DNA of 64,000 bases from Paramagnetospirillum kuznetsovii (GTDB lineage: Bacteria; Pseudomonadota; Alphaproteobacteria; Rhodospirillales; Magnetospirillaceae): the NCBI RefSeq assembly GCF_003284725.1, contig NZ_PGTO01000006.1, positions 124,001-188,000 on the forward strand, in the 5' to 3' direction. This document shows, piece by piece, positions 45,456 to 53,189 of this stretch (within the stretch, counting starts at the first letter, position 1; each line of letters opens with the position of its first letter). The position numbers and the translations under genes were made by a program. Below the pieces are notes generated by a model. That model had not been told where the DNA came from. It searched no databases and saw only the letters and a list, made by a program, of their open reading frames with translations.

Positions 45456-48068
45456 CTAATAGACCCCCTTCTCGTTGACGAAGGCGGAATACCGACGGTC
45501 TTCCACCAAGATATGATTGACGATCCAGTCGTGAAGAAATGCAAGCAATTCGTCGGCGGGCATGGACTCGGCCACAAGCCGTTCCTCCAATTCGCGAATT
45601 TGGGCCAGAAGCCGCTTGTGCTTGGCGGCATGTCCCGGCTGTTCGGGATAGCCGTAAAGCTCCAGCAATGCCTCTTCCTCGGCGAAGTGGTACATGGCAT
45701 AGCCCATCAGGAAATCCATGGCCTCCGCCATTTCCGCATCCGCCTTGCCCTTGCGGCTGGCATCGATCAGTCGGTTGGACATCTGGATCAAGCGGCGATG
45801 ATGATTGTCGATTCGCTGAATGTTGACGCTGTAGTCGTCGCGCCAGACCAATTCCTTCACGCTGTCGTTACGCAATTCCGAACAGGCGCGCGTCCGCCGA
45901 TGGAAGGTTTCGAACAGCTTCCATCGAACGCCGGGAATGTCGCCGAGGACGGTGGCGGGAACCGTGTAGACCTCGGTGGCCTTGCTTGCGAACACATTGG
46001 AGAGGCGGGGAGTCTCGAAGACGGATGTCTCCTCGCCGAAGAAGTCGCCCGGTCCAAGCTGTTCCAGTTCCTGGCCGCCCATCAACCGCATGGCATGGCC
46101 AGAGCGGATCAGGCCCACATGGCGGTCGCCCACCAGCATGGTCTCGCCGGCGTTGAAGGATTTCAGGCTCATCTGGTTGGCGATTCGGTTCAGGGCTCCG
46201 GTCGAGACCACTTCGCCGAACAGCCATGTGCGCTGGAGGAACTCCCTGATTTCCAGCAGCCGCGAGATATCCCCGAACAGGTCGTGGCGCTTGACGAATT
46301 CCAGATAGAATTCGCAAGACATGCGCAATGCCAGCACATAGCTGGTGGCGCGATAGGTTTCCATGGACGGCAACCCATGCAGCCCCGCCAGCTCTCCCAG
46401 CAGCGCGCCGGACGAAAGCTGGCTGCGCATCCGGCTGTCGCCGCTCAGCATTTCCACTTGGCCATTGAGCAGGAGATAGATGGAATTGCTGATGGCACCG
46501 TCCTTGATCAGGATGGTCTCGGGGTTGAAGGAGACAAGCGGGCAGTTCAGCAGGATTTGCAGATGGGACACGGCGACCGTGGGAAAATAGCTGGTCAGAT
46601 GCCCCCAGGCGGCCCGGCGCGAAAAATCACGGTTGGACGGAACCAGGACATCGACGGTGCCGAATGAGGCGCCGGACCCGATCCGCTTTTGGGCATCCGT
46701 CAATTTCAGGGCGGTATGGGAGAGGATGATCTTGCGGGACCGGTCATCGGCGAAGTCCTCGGCGAAGCCATGGATCAGGCCGCCGCCGATATCCACCTTC
46801 TTGACGTCGGCGGGCTCGGCATAGTCGGCCATGATGCGATCGACCCAGTCACGGCTGATTCCCGGCTTGGCCGGGTCGTCGGTGATCATGCCTTCCAAAA
46901 TCTTGCGACCGACCACATCGGCCAGATGGGCATAGGTCCGGTAGCCGCCCTCGGCCAGCACGCGGAAAATAAAGGGGGTGGTTTCCACCGGGTGGGGCGA
47001 GAAGATGGGGCGGACTTCCAGCCCGGCCACGTCGTTCCATTGATTCAGAGCCAGGTCGTGGACGTCGAAATAGTCGGAGAAGTCCTCTTCCTCGATGGAG
47101 AGCAGGGCCGCCAGCTTTTTGGCCACCGCCGCCCGCACCATGGGGGTGGCGAAGTATTTGATGCGGCGATCGGCGCGTATCAGGGTGGTCAGACCGGCGA
47201 AATGATCGTCATGGGAATGGGTGTGGAAGACGCCTTCCACCTCGTTGATGCCGATGCCGAGCGCGTTCAGCGCATAGACGAGATTCGGCCCGGCATCCAC
47301 CAGATAGATGCCGCCCTGATAGACCAGGATCGCGCCCATGCTGGGGCGCCGGATATCCCAGCCGTCGCCGTCGCCGGAATGGATAACCGCGAAATATTCG
47401 CGCGGAATTTGGTGAAATCCCAGGGTGTAGGGGCATTCGTGGATCTCGAACGGGGGGAGGTTGAGGTCCACCGTCGCGGTCTCGCCCCGGTAGGCGAATT
47501 CGAATTGGTTGAGGCTAAGACGTCGGACGGTGACGCCGTCCTTGATCTCGACCGGTTCGTCGGCAAGGCCTCGCGTTTCGAACAATTCACGGGGATGCTG
47601 AATGCGGCCGAAGGCGAATTTCAGCTTGAGGCGCATCATGTCGTGCGCCGTTTCGGCGTCCAGTCCGGCTTCTTGCAATTCCTCGGCGGATATCAGCCCA
47701 TAATTGCCGCGGTAAATGTACTGCAGTTGAGTCTTCAACTGCTCGCTTCTTCCGATCAGGATCGGGCGGCGGCCGGTATTCCCCGGGTGGCCGGGCAACA
47801 GCATGCCCTGCCGATAGAACATCTGAAGGATGGGGAACTCGCCCAGATTACAGAACGCGCCGTTCTGAATCATCACGTCGGAGAGCAGAATGGCGTTCGG
47901 GCCGGTTTCGCTGCGAACGCCGTCGATCTCGGTGGGCAAGATCAGGCCGCGCAGCATCATATGCTTGACGGAATCGGCGGGGCAGCCGCACAAGACGCGA
48001 AGATCGGCCTCGGGGACTTCGACCCAGACGATACCGGGGCCGACTTCGATCTTTTTCAGGCCCGACAT
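45456..48068 (-). CDS. Metallo-beta-lactamase / double cNMP-binding / hemerythrin fusion protein
   Basis: An 870-residue multidomain protein. Residues about 1-200 are of unknown type. An MBL-fold domain (about 205-470) has the metal motif HTHSHDDHFAG, then AHLADVV and ILSHTALK, and a GAILVYQGGIYLVDAGPN strand before them. Two cyclic-nucleotide-binding folds follow: about 495-620 (ILIKDGAISNSIYLLLNGQVEML, GALLGELAGL) and about 635-735 (GPGDFFGEETSVFE). The end (about 755-870) is a bacteriohemerythrin with all seven iron ligands in order: NIQRIDNHHRRL, MYHFAEEEALL, GHAAKHKRL, and NHILVEDRRY. It joins an O2/NO-binding di-iron site to a hydrolase or oxidoreductase fold. A GGAGG site supports ATG 48068. 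Confidence 0.9.
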   Translation of the reverse strand: MSGLKKIEVGPGIVWVEVPEADLRVLCGCPADSVKHMMLRGLILPTEIDGVRSETGPNAILLSDVMIQNGAFCNLGEFPILQMFYRQGMLLPGHPGNTGRRPILIGRSEQLKTQLQYIYRGNYGLISAEELQEAGLDAETAHDMMRLKLKFAFGRIQHPRELFETRGLADEPVEIKDGVTVRRLSLNQFEFAYRGETATVDLNLPPFEIHECPYTLGFHQIPREYFAVIHSGDGDGWDIRRPSMGAILVYQGGIYLVDAGPNLVYALNALGIGINEVEGVFHTHSHDDHFAGLTTLIRADRRIKYFATPMVRAAVAKKLAALLSIEEEDFSDYFDVHDLALNQWNDVAGLEVRPIFSPHPVETTPFIFRVLAEGGYRTYAHLADVVGRKILEGMITDDPAKPGISRDWVDRIMADYAEPADVKKVDIGGGLIHGFAEDFADDRSRKIILSHTALKLTDAQKRIGSGASFGTVDVLVPSNRDFSRRAAWGHLTSYFPTVAVSHLQILLNCPLVSFNPETILIKDGAISNSIYLLLNGQVEMLSGDSRMRSQLSSGALLGELAGLHGLPSMETYRATSYVLALRMSCEFYLEFVKRHDLFGDISRLLEIREFLQRTWLFGEVVSTGALNRIANQMSLKSFNAGETMLVGDRHVGLIRSGHAMRLMGGQELEQLGPGDFFGEETSVFETPRLSNVFASKATEVYTVPATVLGDIPGVRWKLFETFHRRTRACSELRNDSVKELVWRDDYSVNIQRIDNHHRRLIQMSNRLIDASRKGKADAEMAEAMDFLMGYAMYHFAEEEALLELYGYPEQPGHAAKHKRLLAQIRELEERLVAESMPADELLAFLHDWIVNHILVEDRRYSAFVNEKGVY

Positions 48069-48158
48069 CCCGCCTCCCCAAGCCACTTTGATCTGAGGGT
48101 CGAGTGTAGAGCTAAAGTAATAGATTGGGCAATGGTCGTCGGTGCGCTGGCAACGTCC

Positions 48159-49082
48159 CTAAATATCCACGTCCCGGCCATCGTCCGAATAGAAGCTCAC
48201 CCGGTTGCGACCGGCGCGCTTGCCGTCATAAAGCGCGTTGTCGGCGCGTTCCAGGGATTCCTCCACCGACTGGTCGGCGCTCAGCATGGTGACGCCGAAG
48301 GTGGCGGTGACCTTGAAGGGGGTGCCGTTCCTGTCGAGTACCCGCAGATCCTCGACGGCGGCGCGCATGCGTTCGAGGACATGCCCACCGTCCTCCAGGG
48401 TCGCGGCCGGAAGGCAGACGAGGAATTCCTCTCCGCCATAGCGATAGAGGATGTCGTAGGGGCGAACGGCGCCGCGCAGGCAATCGGCGACTTCACGCAG
48501 AACCCGATCGCCGGTGGAGTGGCCGTGACTGTCGTTGACCTTCTTGAAGTGATCCACGTCGCACAAACCGATGCAGCAGGGTTGGTTGAGGCGAAGGGCG
48601 CGGTCGCGCTCGCCCACCAACTGGCTCATCATGGTCTGGCGGTTGCCCAGGCCGGTCAACGGATCGACGGTGGCCAGCGTTCGCCATACCTCGCGCTCCA
48701 GATTCTGGGCGGCGGTGCCAAAGGCCAGCACCAGGGCCATCATGGCTTCATAGTCCGAGGTGGTGATGGTGTGGCCGGCGGCGGCGCGGCTGGTGATGTT
48801 CTCGGCGGTGGCATGGACTTCGTCGTGCAGCTCGCCCAGCACGGCGAAACCGGCGAAGCTGCCGATCAGCGATGCGTCGGCCCCATTCAGCCAAGCGCTG
48901 AAGCTGCAGGCGTCATGCTCCAAGGGGAGGCAAGCCGTCGGTTCGCCCCAGTTCAGGACGGCGCTGTACCAGTTACGCAGCCAGTCCATGTGGCTCGACA
49001 GCGCCCTTTGAAAGTCGCTGAGGCCCGCGAAGACCTTTTCGGTGTGGATGTGCGGAACCGCATCGGCCGGAAGCGTGCTCAT
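48159..49082 (-). CDS. CZB-GGDEF diguanylate cyclase
   Basis: A 307-residue cytosolic enzyme. The N-terminal ~125 residues fit a chemoreceptor zinc-binding (CZB) domain: SHMDWLRNWY, CSFSAWLNG and LHDEVHATAENI give the His-x-x-Trp, Cys and paired His positions, as in the zinc-inhibited cyclase DgcZ of E. coli. The GGDEF domain starts TVDPLTGLGNRQTMM and has GGEEF with an intact I-site (RPYD, five residues before). It makes c-di-GMP. ATG 49082 overlaps the stop of the upstream EAL gene (ATGA), so synthesis and degradation genes are translationally coupled. Confidence 0.9.
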   Translation of the reverse strand: MSTLPADAVPHIHTEKVFAGLSDFQRALSSHMDWLRNWYSAVLNWGEPTACLPLEHDACSFSAWLNGADASLIGSFAGFAVLGELHDEVHATAENITSRAAAGHTITTSDYEAMMALVLAFGTAAQNLEREVWRTLATVDPLTGLGNRQTMMSQLVGERDRALRLNQPCCIGLCDVDHFKKVNDSHGHSTGDRVLREVADCLRGAVRPYDILYRYGGEEFLVCLPAATLEDGGHVLERMRAAVEDLRVLDRNGTPFKVTATFGVTMLSADQSVEESLERADNALYDGKRAGRNRVSFYSDDGRDVDI

Positions 49083-50254
49083 GGTACCTCCTCGCGCCAT
49101 GCCGCCATGGCTTGTTCGGCTTGGGCAGGCGGAGCGAAATGCTGTCCCTGTCCCATGGTGAAGCCCAGGTCGCCAAGAGCGCGGGCGGTGCCCACATCCT
49201 CGATGCCCTCGGCGACGACTTCCATGTCAAGCCGACCGCACAGGTCGAGAATGCCTCTGAGAACGGCCCGTTGCCGCGCCGATGTCTGGCATCCCTGCAC
49301 AAGGCTGCCATCGACCTTGATCACATCGAAGGGCAGCCGGTGCAGCACGCTGAGCGACGACAGGCCGGTGCCGAAATCGTCCAGTGCCAGCCGGATTCCC
49401 AGGTCGCGCAGGTCGTCCATGGCCTCTTCCGCCGCGTCCAGATCCTCGATCAGCATGGTTTCGGTCACCTCCAGGCAAATGCGTCCGGGGGCGACGCCGT
49501 GCTGATCCATCATGCGGGCGAGGGTGGCGGTCAGGCTCCGGTCCTGGATCAGCCATGCCGAGACATTGATGCTGACGAAGGGAGCGTCGGCGCGGTTGCC
49601 GAGGCGGGCGCAAATGGCCATGGCGCGGTCCGCCATGGTCAGGTCGATACGGCGGATCAGCCCGGTGCGCCGGGCCAGCGGCAGGAAGTCGAACGGGCGC
49701 ATCAATCCCATGGTCTCGGACTTCCAGCGGGCCAGGGTCTCGTAGCCCAGGACGGTCCGGCCGCCCAGATCGACGATGGGCTGCAGATAGGGCTCGATCT
49801 CGCCGCTGATGATCGCTTCGGCGATATCGCGCTCGCGCACCACCTCCGCATATCCGGGGCCGAAGTCGGAACTGTGCTGCCCGACGGTCTCGCGACCGGC
49901 GATCAAGCTGGACTGGGTATCGCGAAGGCGCCCGACCAGCTTGCGCATCAGCTCGGCGAAGAAGGGGTCGGAGCGGGCCACCACTTGCTGGATCTGTTCC
50001 GCCGACACGACCACGAGGCTGCAATCGGTATGCGCCCTGGCGGTGGCCGAGCGCGGCAGGCCGTCGATCACGCCCATTTCACCGAAAACCTCGCCTGCGC
50101 CGAGCACCGTCAACGGCTGACGCCGTCCGTCGCGCTCGACGAAGATGTCGACCTCGCCCTGTTCGATCAGATAGGCGCAATCGGCGCCATCGCCCTGGCT
50201 GAAAATCAGATTTCCGGCGGAAACGTCCCGGCTTAGCATACCCATTGTCCCCAT
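49079..50254 (-). CDS. cNMP-binding/EAL domain protein
   Basis: A 391-residue protein. An N-terminal cyclic-nucleotide-binding fold (about 5-115; IFSQGDGADCAYLIEQGEVDIFV, GEVFGEMGVIDGLPRSATARA) is followed by an EAL domain (about 140-385). The EAL signature reads ETLARW. The metal and catalytic parts look kept: SINVSA, CLEVTETMLIE, DDFGTGLSSLS, KVDGSLV, EGIE. Phosphodiesterase activity is therefore plausible. cAMP or another ligand at the N terminus could gate it. The gene is the upstream half of an overlapping pair with the CZB-GGDEF cyclase. Confidence 0.9.
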   Translation of the reverse strand: MGTMGMLSRDVSAGNLIFSQGDGADCAYLIEQGEVDIFVERDGRRQPLTVLGAGEVFGEMGVIDGLPRSATARAHTDCSLVVVSAEQIQQVVARSDPFFAELMRKLVGRLRDTQSSLIAGRETVGQHSSDFGPGYAEVVRERDIAEAIISGEIEPYLQPIVDLGGRTVLGYETLARWKSETMGLMRPFDFLPLARRTGLIRRIDLTMADRAMAICARLGNRADAPFVSINVSAWLIQDRSLTATLARMMDQHGVAPGRICLEVTETMLIEDLDAAEEAMDDLRDLGIRLALDDFGTGLSSLSVLHRLPFDVIKVDGSLVQGCQTSARQRAVLRGILDLCGRLDMEVVAEGIEDVGTARALGDLGFTMGQGQHFAPPAQAEQAMAAWREEVP

Positions 50255-50314
50255 ATCCCTTCCAGCAGCCGCCCGGCTGTCGACGCCACGGTCCAGCGCG
50301 AAAGTAGTAGTATA

Positions 50315-50686
50315 TTAGGGTGGAGGCGGCAGGTCGATGGTCACGTCGCCCCTCTCCGGCAGGGCGGCTCGGGCCAACAGGGTGCTGACAGCGGCCATGG
50401 CGGTGTCGATGGACCAGCGGATCTGGGCCTCGCCGACAGCATTGCCATGGGCCACCACCTCGGGAAGAATCTGCTTTTGCAGAAATCCGGCAAACCCGGC
50501 GAAGGCGCGGGCCGTCAATTCCAAGGATTGGTCGGCCACCCGCAAGCCGCTTCCGGTCTCGGCTTCGTCCGCCGCCTTGCGCAGCCCCGCCATCATGGCG
50601 GCGGTCCTTGGGTCATCCATGGCCGCCGCTTCGGTCTTGTCGGCAACGAAGCGCAGCATGGCGGCAAGGAAGGCGTGGTCGGACAC
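50315..50686 (-). CDS. Small helical protein of unknown function
   Basis: A 123-residue, mostly helical protein with no family recognised. It begins with GTG (SDHAFLAAMLRFVADKTEAAAMDDP) behind a GGAGG site, has a central ELTARAFAGFAGFLQKQILPEVV and ends in RGDVTIDLPPPP. It lies 60 bases upstream of the cNMP-EAL gene on the same strand and could be the first gene of that signalling operon. The frame upstream of the GTG overlaps the divergent DUF2946-like gene and is not used. Confidence 0.6.
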   Translation of the reverse strand: MSDHAFLAAMLRFVADKTEAAAMDDPRTAAMMAGLRKAADEAETGSGLRVADQSLELTARAFAGFAGFLQKQILPEVVAHGNAVGEAQIRWSIDTAMAAVSTLLARAALPERGDVTIDLPPPP

Positions 50687-50789
50687 GGGAGAACCTCCGG
50701 ATCGGGCGGGGGAAGCGACATGGACTTGATCGCCGTCAAGTGTGGGTGGCACAATCCATGTGATCTTGGGACTATAGAGGAGAAGCGGC

Positions 50790-51206
50790 TTGAGCCTGAC
50801 TCGACCGACCATACTAAAGCGTCAACGCAGCGGCAAGCCGTCGATCCGGCTGCTGCTGGTGGCGTTGGTGGTGGTTGGTTTTGCGCTCCAAGGGCTTCTT
50901 CCCGGTCTCGATCTCGCCTTCAGGGGCGATTTCTCCCGAACCGCGTTCGGGGTCGAGGCCGCCATGTGCCATTCTTCGTCGTCCGGGCCGGCCGCGAGTG
51001 ACGAAGAGGGCACCTCCGACGGCCATGGATGCTGCCTGGTGTGCCAGACAGCCGGGCTGACGAAAGTCGTTCCGCCGTTCCCAACCTTCAAAATACCCAC
51101 CGCAGGCACGGCAGAGCTTCTGATCGTCGGTTCCGCGTCGACACGGGTCGATGGGCGGGCATCCCGCCAGAATCCGGCCCGCGCGCCCCCCGTTTTCGTG
51201 GCCTGA
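50790..51206 (+). CDS. DUF2946-like exported protein, probably copper-linked
   Basis: A 138-residue protein with a TTG start behind GGAGAAGCGG. One hydrophobic N-terminal segment (about 20-38, IRLLLVALVVVGFALQGLLPG) is followed by a loop with MCHSSSSG and HGCCLVCQTAG, giving His, Met and Cys clusters that could bind metal, and a low-complexity tail. The layout matches the DUF2946 group often found next to copper chaperones or TonB receptors, and a PCuAC gene follows directly. Assignment is by layout, not strong identity. Confidence 0.6.
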   Translation: MSLTRPTILKRQRSGKPSIRLLLVALVVVGFALQGLLPGLDLAFRGDFSRTAFGVEAAMCHSSSSGPAASDEEGTSDGHGCCLVCQTAGLTKVVPPFPTFKIPTAGTAELLIVGSASTRVDGRASRQNPARAPPVFVA

Positions 51207-51242
51207 CGCCACCCATTCCGTCATTATAAAGACCAAATCGCC

Positions 51243-51260
51243 GCCTGCCTTGTGGCAGGC
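51243..51260 (+). promoter_or_regulatory. Hairpin ahead of the PCuAC gene
   Basis: GCCTGCC and GGCAGGC form a perfect 7-bp stem with a TTGT loop, 31 bases before the PCuAC start. It could be a weak attenuator of the upstream gene or an mRNA stabiliser. Confidence 0.4.
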
Positions 51261-51291
51261 ATCACCGCTTCTTGCCCGGAGTTGCCCCACC

Positions 51292-51807
51292 ATGAAAAAG
51301 CTCGTCCTCGCCGCCGCCTTGCTGATGCTGGGGGCTCCCGCCTTTGCCGCCGATATACAGATTTCAGAGCCATTCATGCGGGCGGCGCCGGTGGTTGGCG
51401 GCAACGGTGCCGCCTTCCTGGTCATCAACAATCACGGCGCGGCGGACCGGCTGATCGGGGCCGAGGCCGCCATTTCCAAGACGGTCGAGATCCACACCCA
51501 TATCAAGGACGGCGACGTCTTCAAGATGCGTAAGGTGGATTCCATCGCGGTGCCCATGCACGGCTCGACCGAGCTCAAGCCCGGCGGCGATCACGTCATG
51601 TTCATCGGCCTGAACGAAGCACTCAAGGAAGGCGCCAAGGTGCCGGTCACCCTGACCTTCGAGAAGGCGGGCAAGATCACCGTCGACGTGCCGGTCATGG
51701 CCGCCGGAGCCATGGGGCCGGGTGCCGGTGGCGCCGTGATGCCCGGCGCCGGTGGCGCCATGATGCCCGGCGCCGGTGGCGCCATGATGCCAGGCATGAA
51801 GCACTAA
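51292..51807 (+). CDS. Periplasmic copper chaperone PCuAC
   Basis: A 171-residue exported protein with signal peptide MKKLVLAAALLMLGAPAFA. The PCuAC metal motif is present: His in EIHTHIKDGDVFKMRKV, Met after ten residues, and HVM near the end of GGDHVMFIGL. PCuAC proteins carry Cu(I) in the periplasm to CuA centres, with Sco. The C-terminal tail (about 145-171) is three tandem repeats of GAGGAMMP-like units coded by three 24-bp DNA repeats (51721-51792) and ends MKH, an added Met-rich copper-binding candidate. Nearby sco and nosZ suggest it helps load NosZ or cytochrome oxidase CuA. Confidence 0.93.
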   Translation: MKKLVLAAALLMLGAPAFAADIQISEPFMRAAPVVGGNGAAFLVINNHGAADRLIGAEAAISKTVEIHTHIKDGDVFKMRKVDSIAVPMHGSTELKPGGDHVMFIGLNEALKEGAKVPVTLTFEKAGKITVDVPVMAAGAMGPGAGGAVMPGAGGAMMPGAGGAMMPGMKH

Positions 51808-51811
51808 CCGC

Positions 51812-52390
51812 TTAGGGCGCCGCCGTCAGCTTGGCCAGTGGCGGCGCCATGTCCGGTGTCAACGGCTTTCCTGCGCCGAGCGCGTCCAGCAGTTGGGCCG
51901 CCTTTGGGCCTTCCCAATCGGCGGCGCCCACGTAGCGGGCGACCTCGCGGCCTTGGTTGTCCAGCAGCAGGCTGACGGGCAGGGCGGTGGCGTTCAGCTT
52001 CTCGGCGGCGCTGCGCGCCTCGTCGGTGCGAATGTCCAAGGCCTTTACGCTTAAGCGGGCGAAGGTGTTGACCACCGCGATCTTGCCGCCGCGATCCAAG
52101 GACAGCGCCACCACGGCGACCCCCTTGGCGGCGGCGGCGGGTTTCAACCTGTCCAGGGCGGGCAGTTCCGCCACGCAGGGCATGCACCAACTGGCCCAAA
52201 GATTCAGCAGGACGGCCCGGCCCTTCAAGGCGTCGAGCCCGGCCGCCTGACCGTCGGCGTCGCGGATGTCCAGCGCGGGCACCGGCTTTGGCGACTCATG
52301 GATGAAGAGGCCCTGCGCCGTCTTGGCTTGGGCGGCGGGGGCGGCGAGGCCGAGGGCGGCCATGGCGAGCAGGAAGCGGCGGCGATCCAT
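51812..52390 (-). CDS. TlpA-like periplasmic thioredoxin
   Basis: A 192-residue exported thioredoxin-fold protein. A signal peptide (MDRRRFLLAMAALGLAAPAAQA) is followed by LKGRAVLLNLWASWCMPCVAELPALDRL with a CMPC active site and a cis-Pro in NATALPVSLLLD. TlpA-type proteins keep the Cys of Sco and CuA sites reduced so copper can bind. The gene starts 3 bases after the sco stop codon, and the pair surely shares a transcript. A start two codons earlier (TTG) is possible but ATG 52390 has a GAGGA site. Confidence 0.92.
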   Translation of the reverse strand: MDRRRFLLAMAALGLAAPAAQAKTAQGLFIHESPKPVPALDIRDADGQAAGLDALKGRAVLLNLWASWCMPCVAELPALDRLKPAAAAKGVAVVALSLDRGGKIAVVNTFARLSVKALDIRTDEARSAAEKLNATALPVSLLLDNQGREVARYVGAADWEGPKAAQLLDALGAGKPLTPDMAPPLAKLTAAP

Positions 52391-52392
52391 GA

Positions 52393-52974
52393 TCAATCCT
52401 CTGCCTTGCGCGGCGCGAGATAGGATTTGACCCGCTCGGCCAGACGATCGGGCTTGGAGGCATGCGGCATGCGGGCCAGGAAATTGCCGACCCGGTCCAT
52501 GATGTAGATGGACGAGGAATGGTCCACGCTATAGGCCATGGGGTCGTTGCCTTCCACCGGTTGCTTCTCGTAGCGGACCTTGAAGTTGCGGGCCGCCGCC
52601 GCGATCTGCTCGGCGCTACCGGTCAAGCCGATGATCTCGGGAAACGACGCCAGGTATTCCTTGAGATGCGCTGGGCTATCGCGCTCGGGATCGACGGTGA
52701 CGAACAGGGTGACCACCTTGGCGCGGTCGGCTCCCAAATGCTCCAACGCCACCGACAGGGTGTTCAGGACGGTGGGGCAGATATCCGGGCAATAGGTGTA
52801 GCCGAACACCACGATCCGGATCTTGCCGCCATACATCTCGTCGGTGACGGCGCGGCCGTTCATATCCGTCAGCAGGAAGCGGCCGACCACGGCGCGGTCC
52901 GCGTCCTCGGTGGCGGCCCTGGACGGCCCGGCCAGCGCGATCAAGATCAAGAGGCAGGCAAGAAGTCGGGGCAT
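52393..52974 (-). CDS. SCO1/SenC family copper chaperone
   Basis: A 193-residue Sco protein. An N-terminal signal or anchor (MPRLLACLLILIALAGPSRA) precedes the thioredoxin-like domain with the copper site YTYCPDICPTVL (CxxxC), DPERDSPAHLKEYL and the copper-ligand His in YSVDHSSSIYIMD. Sco matures CuA centres, chiefly of cytochrome oxidase and in some species of NosZ. ATG 52974 has an AGGAAGAG site; ATG 52992 is also possible. It is transcribed away from nosZ across an intergenic region that holds an Nnr/FNR-type box. Confidence 0.93.
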   Translation of the reverse strand: MPRLLACLLILIALAGPSRAATEDADRAVVGRFLLTDMNGRAVTDEMYGGKIRIVVFGYTYCPDICPTVLNTLSVALEHLGADRAKVVTLFVTVDPERDSPAHLKEYLASFPEIIGLTGSAEQIAAAARNFKVRYEKQPVEGNDPMAYSVDHSSSIYIMDRVGNFLARMPHASKPDRLAERVKSYLAPRKAED

Positions 52975-53091
52975 GCTGAAGCTCTTCCTCATGGGGGCGG
53001 ACACTCTGTAGTGCCGTCGATGGGGGCACGATGAAAATGTCATGATAGCCCGGCAGCCATGCACTTTCGCAGGGAATATAAACGTGCGGTC

Positions 53092-53105
53092 TTGACGAAA
53101 GTTAA
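53092..53105. promoter_or_regulatory. Nnr/FNR-like box between sco and nosZ
   Basis: TTGACGAAAGTTAA reads TTAAC-N4-GTCAA on the minus strand, the layout of nitric-oxide-responsive Nnr/Dnr (CRP/FNR family) sites that drive denitrification genes. It is 84 bases before the nosZ start codon and could serve nosZ, the sco operon or both. Confidence 0.6.
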
Positions 53106-53189
53106 GGCATTCTCTCCAGGGCGATTCCATCGTGTCCGGCGAAGGTTGGGTAAGATTCTTTCGATATCAACAATGCAAAGGTGGGGAAA

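Noticed and set aside
46689-49505. Plus-strand open frame of 938 codons
   Set aside because: It is antisense to the hemerythrin fusion, cyclase and EAL genes, which have full domain evidence. The translation has no recognisable motif.
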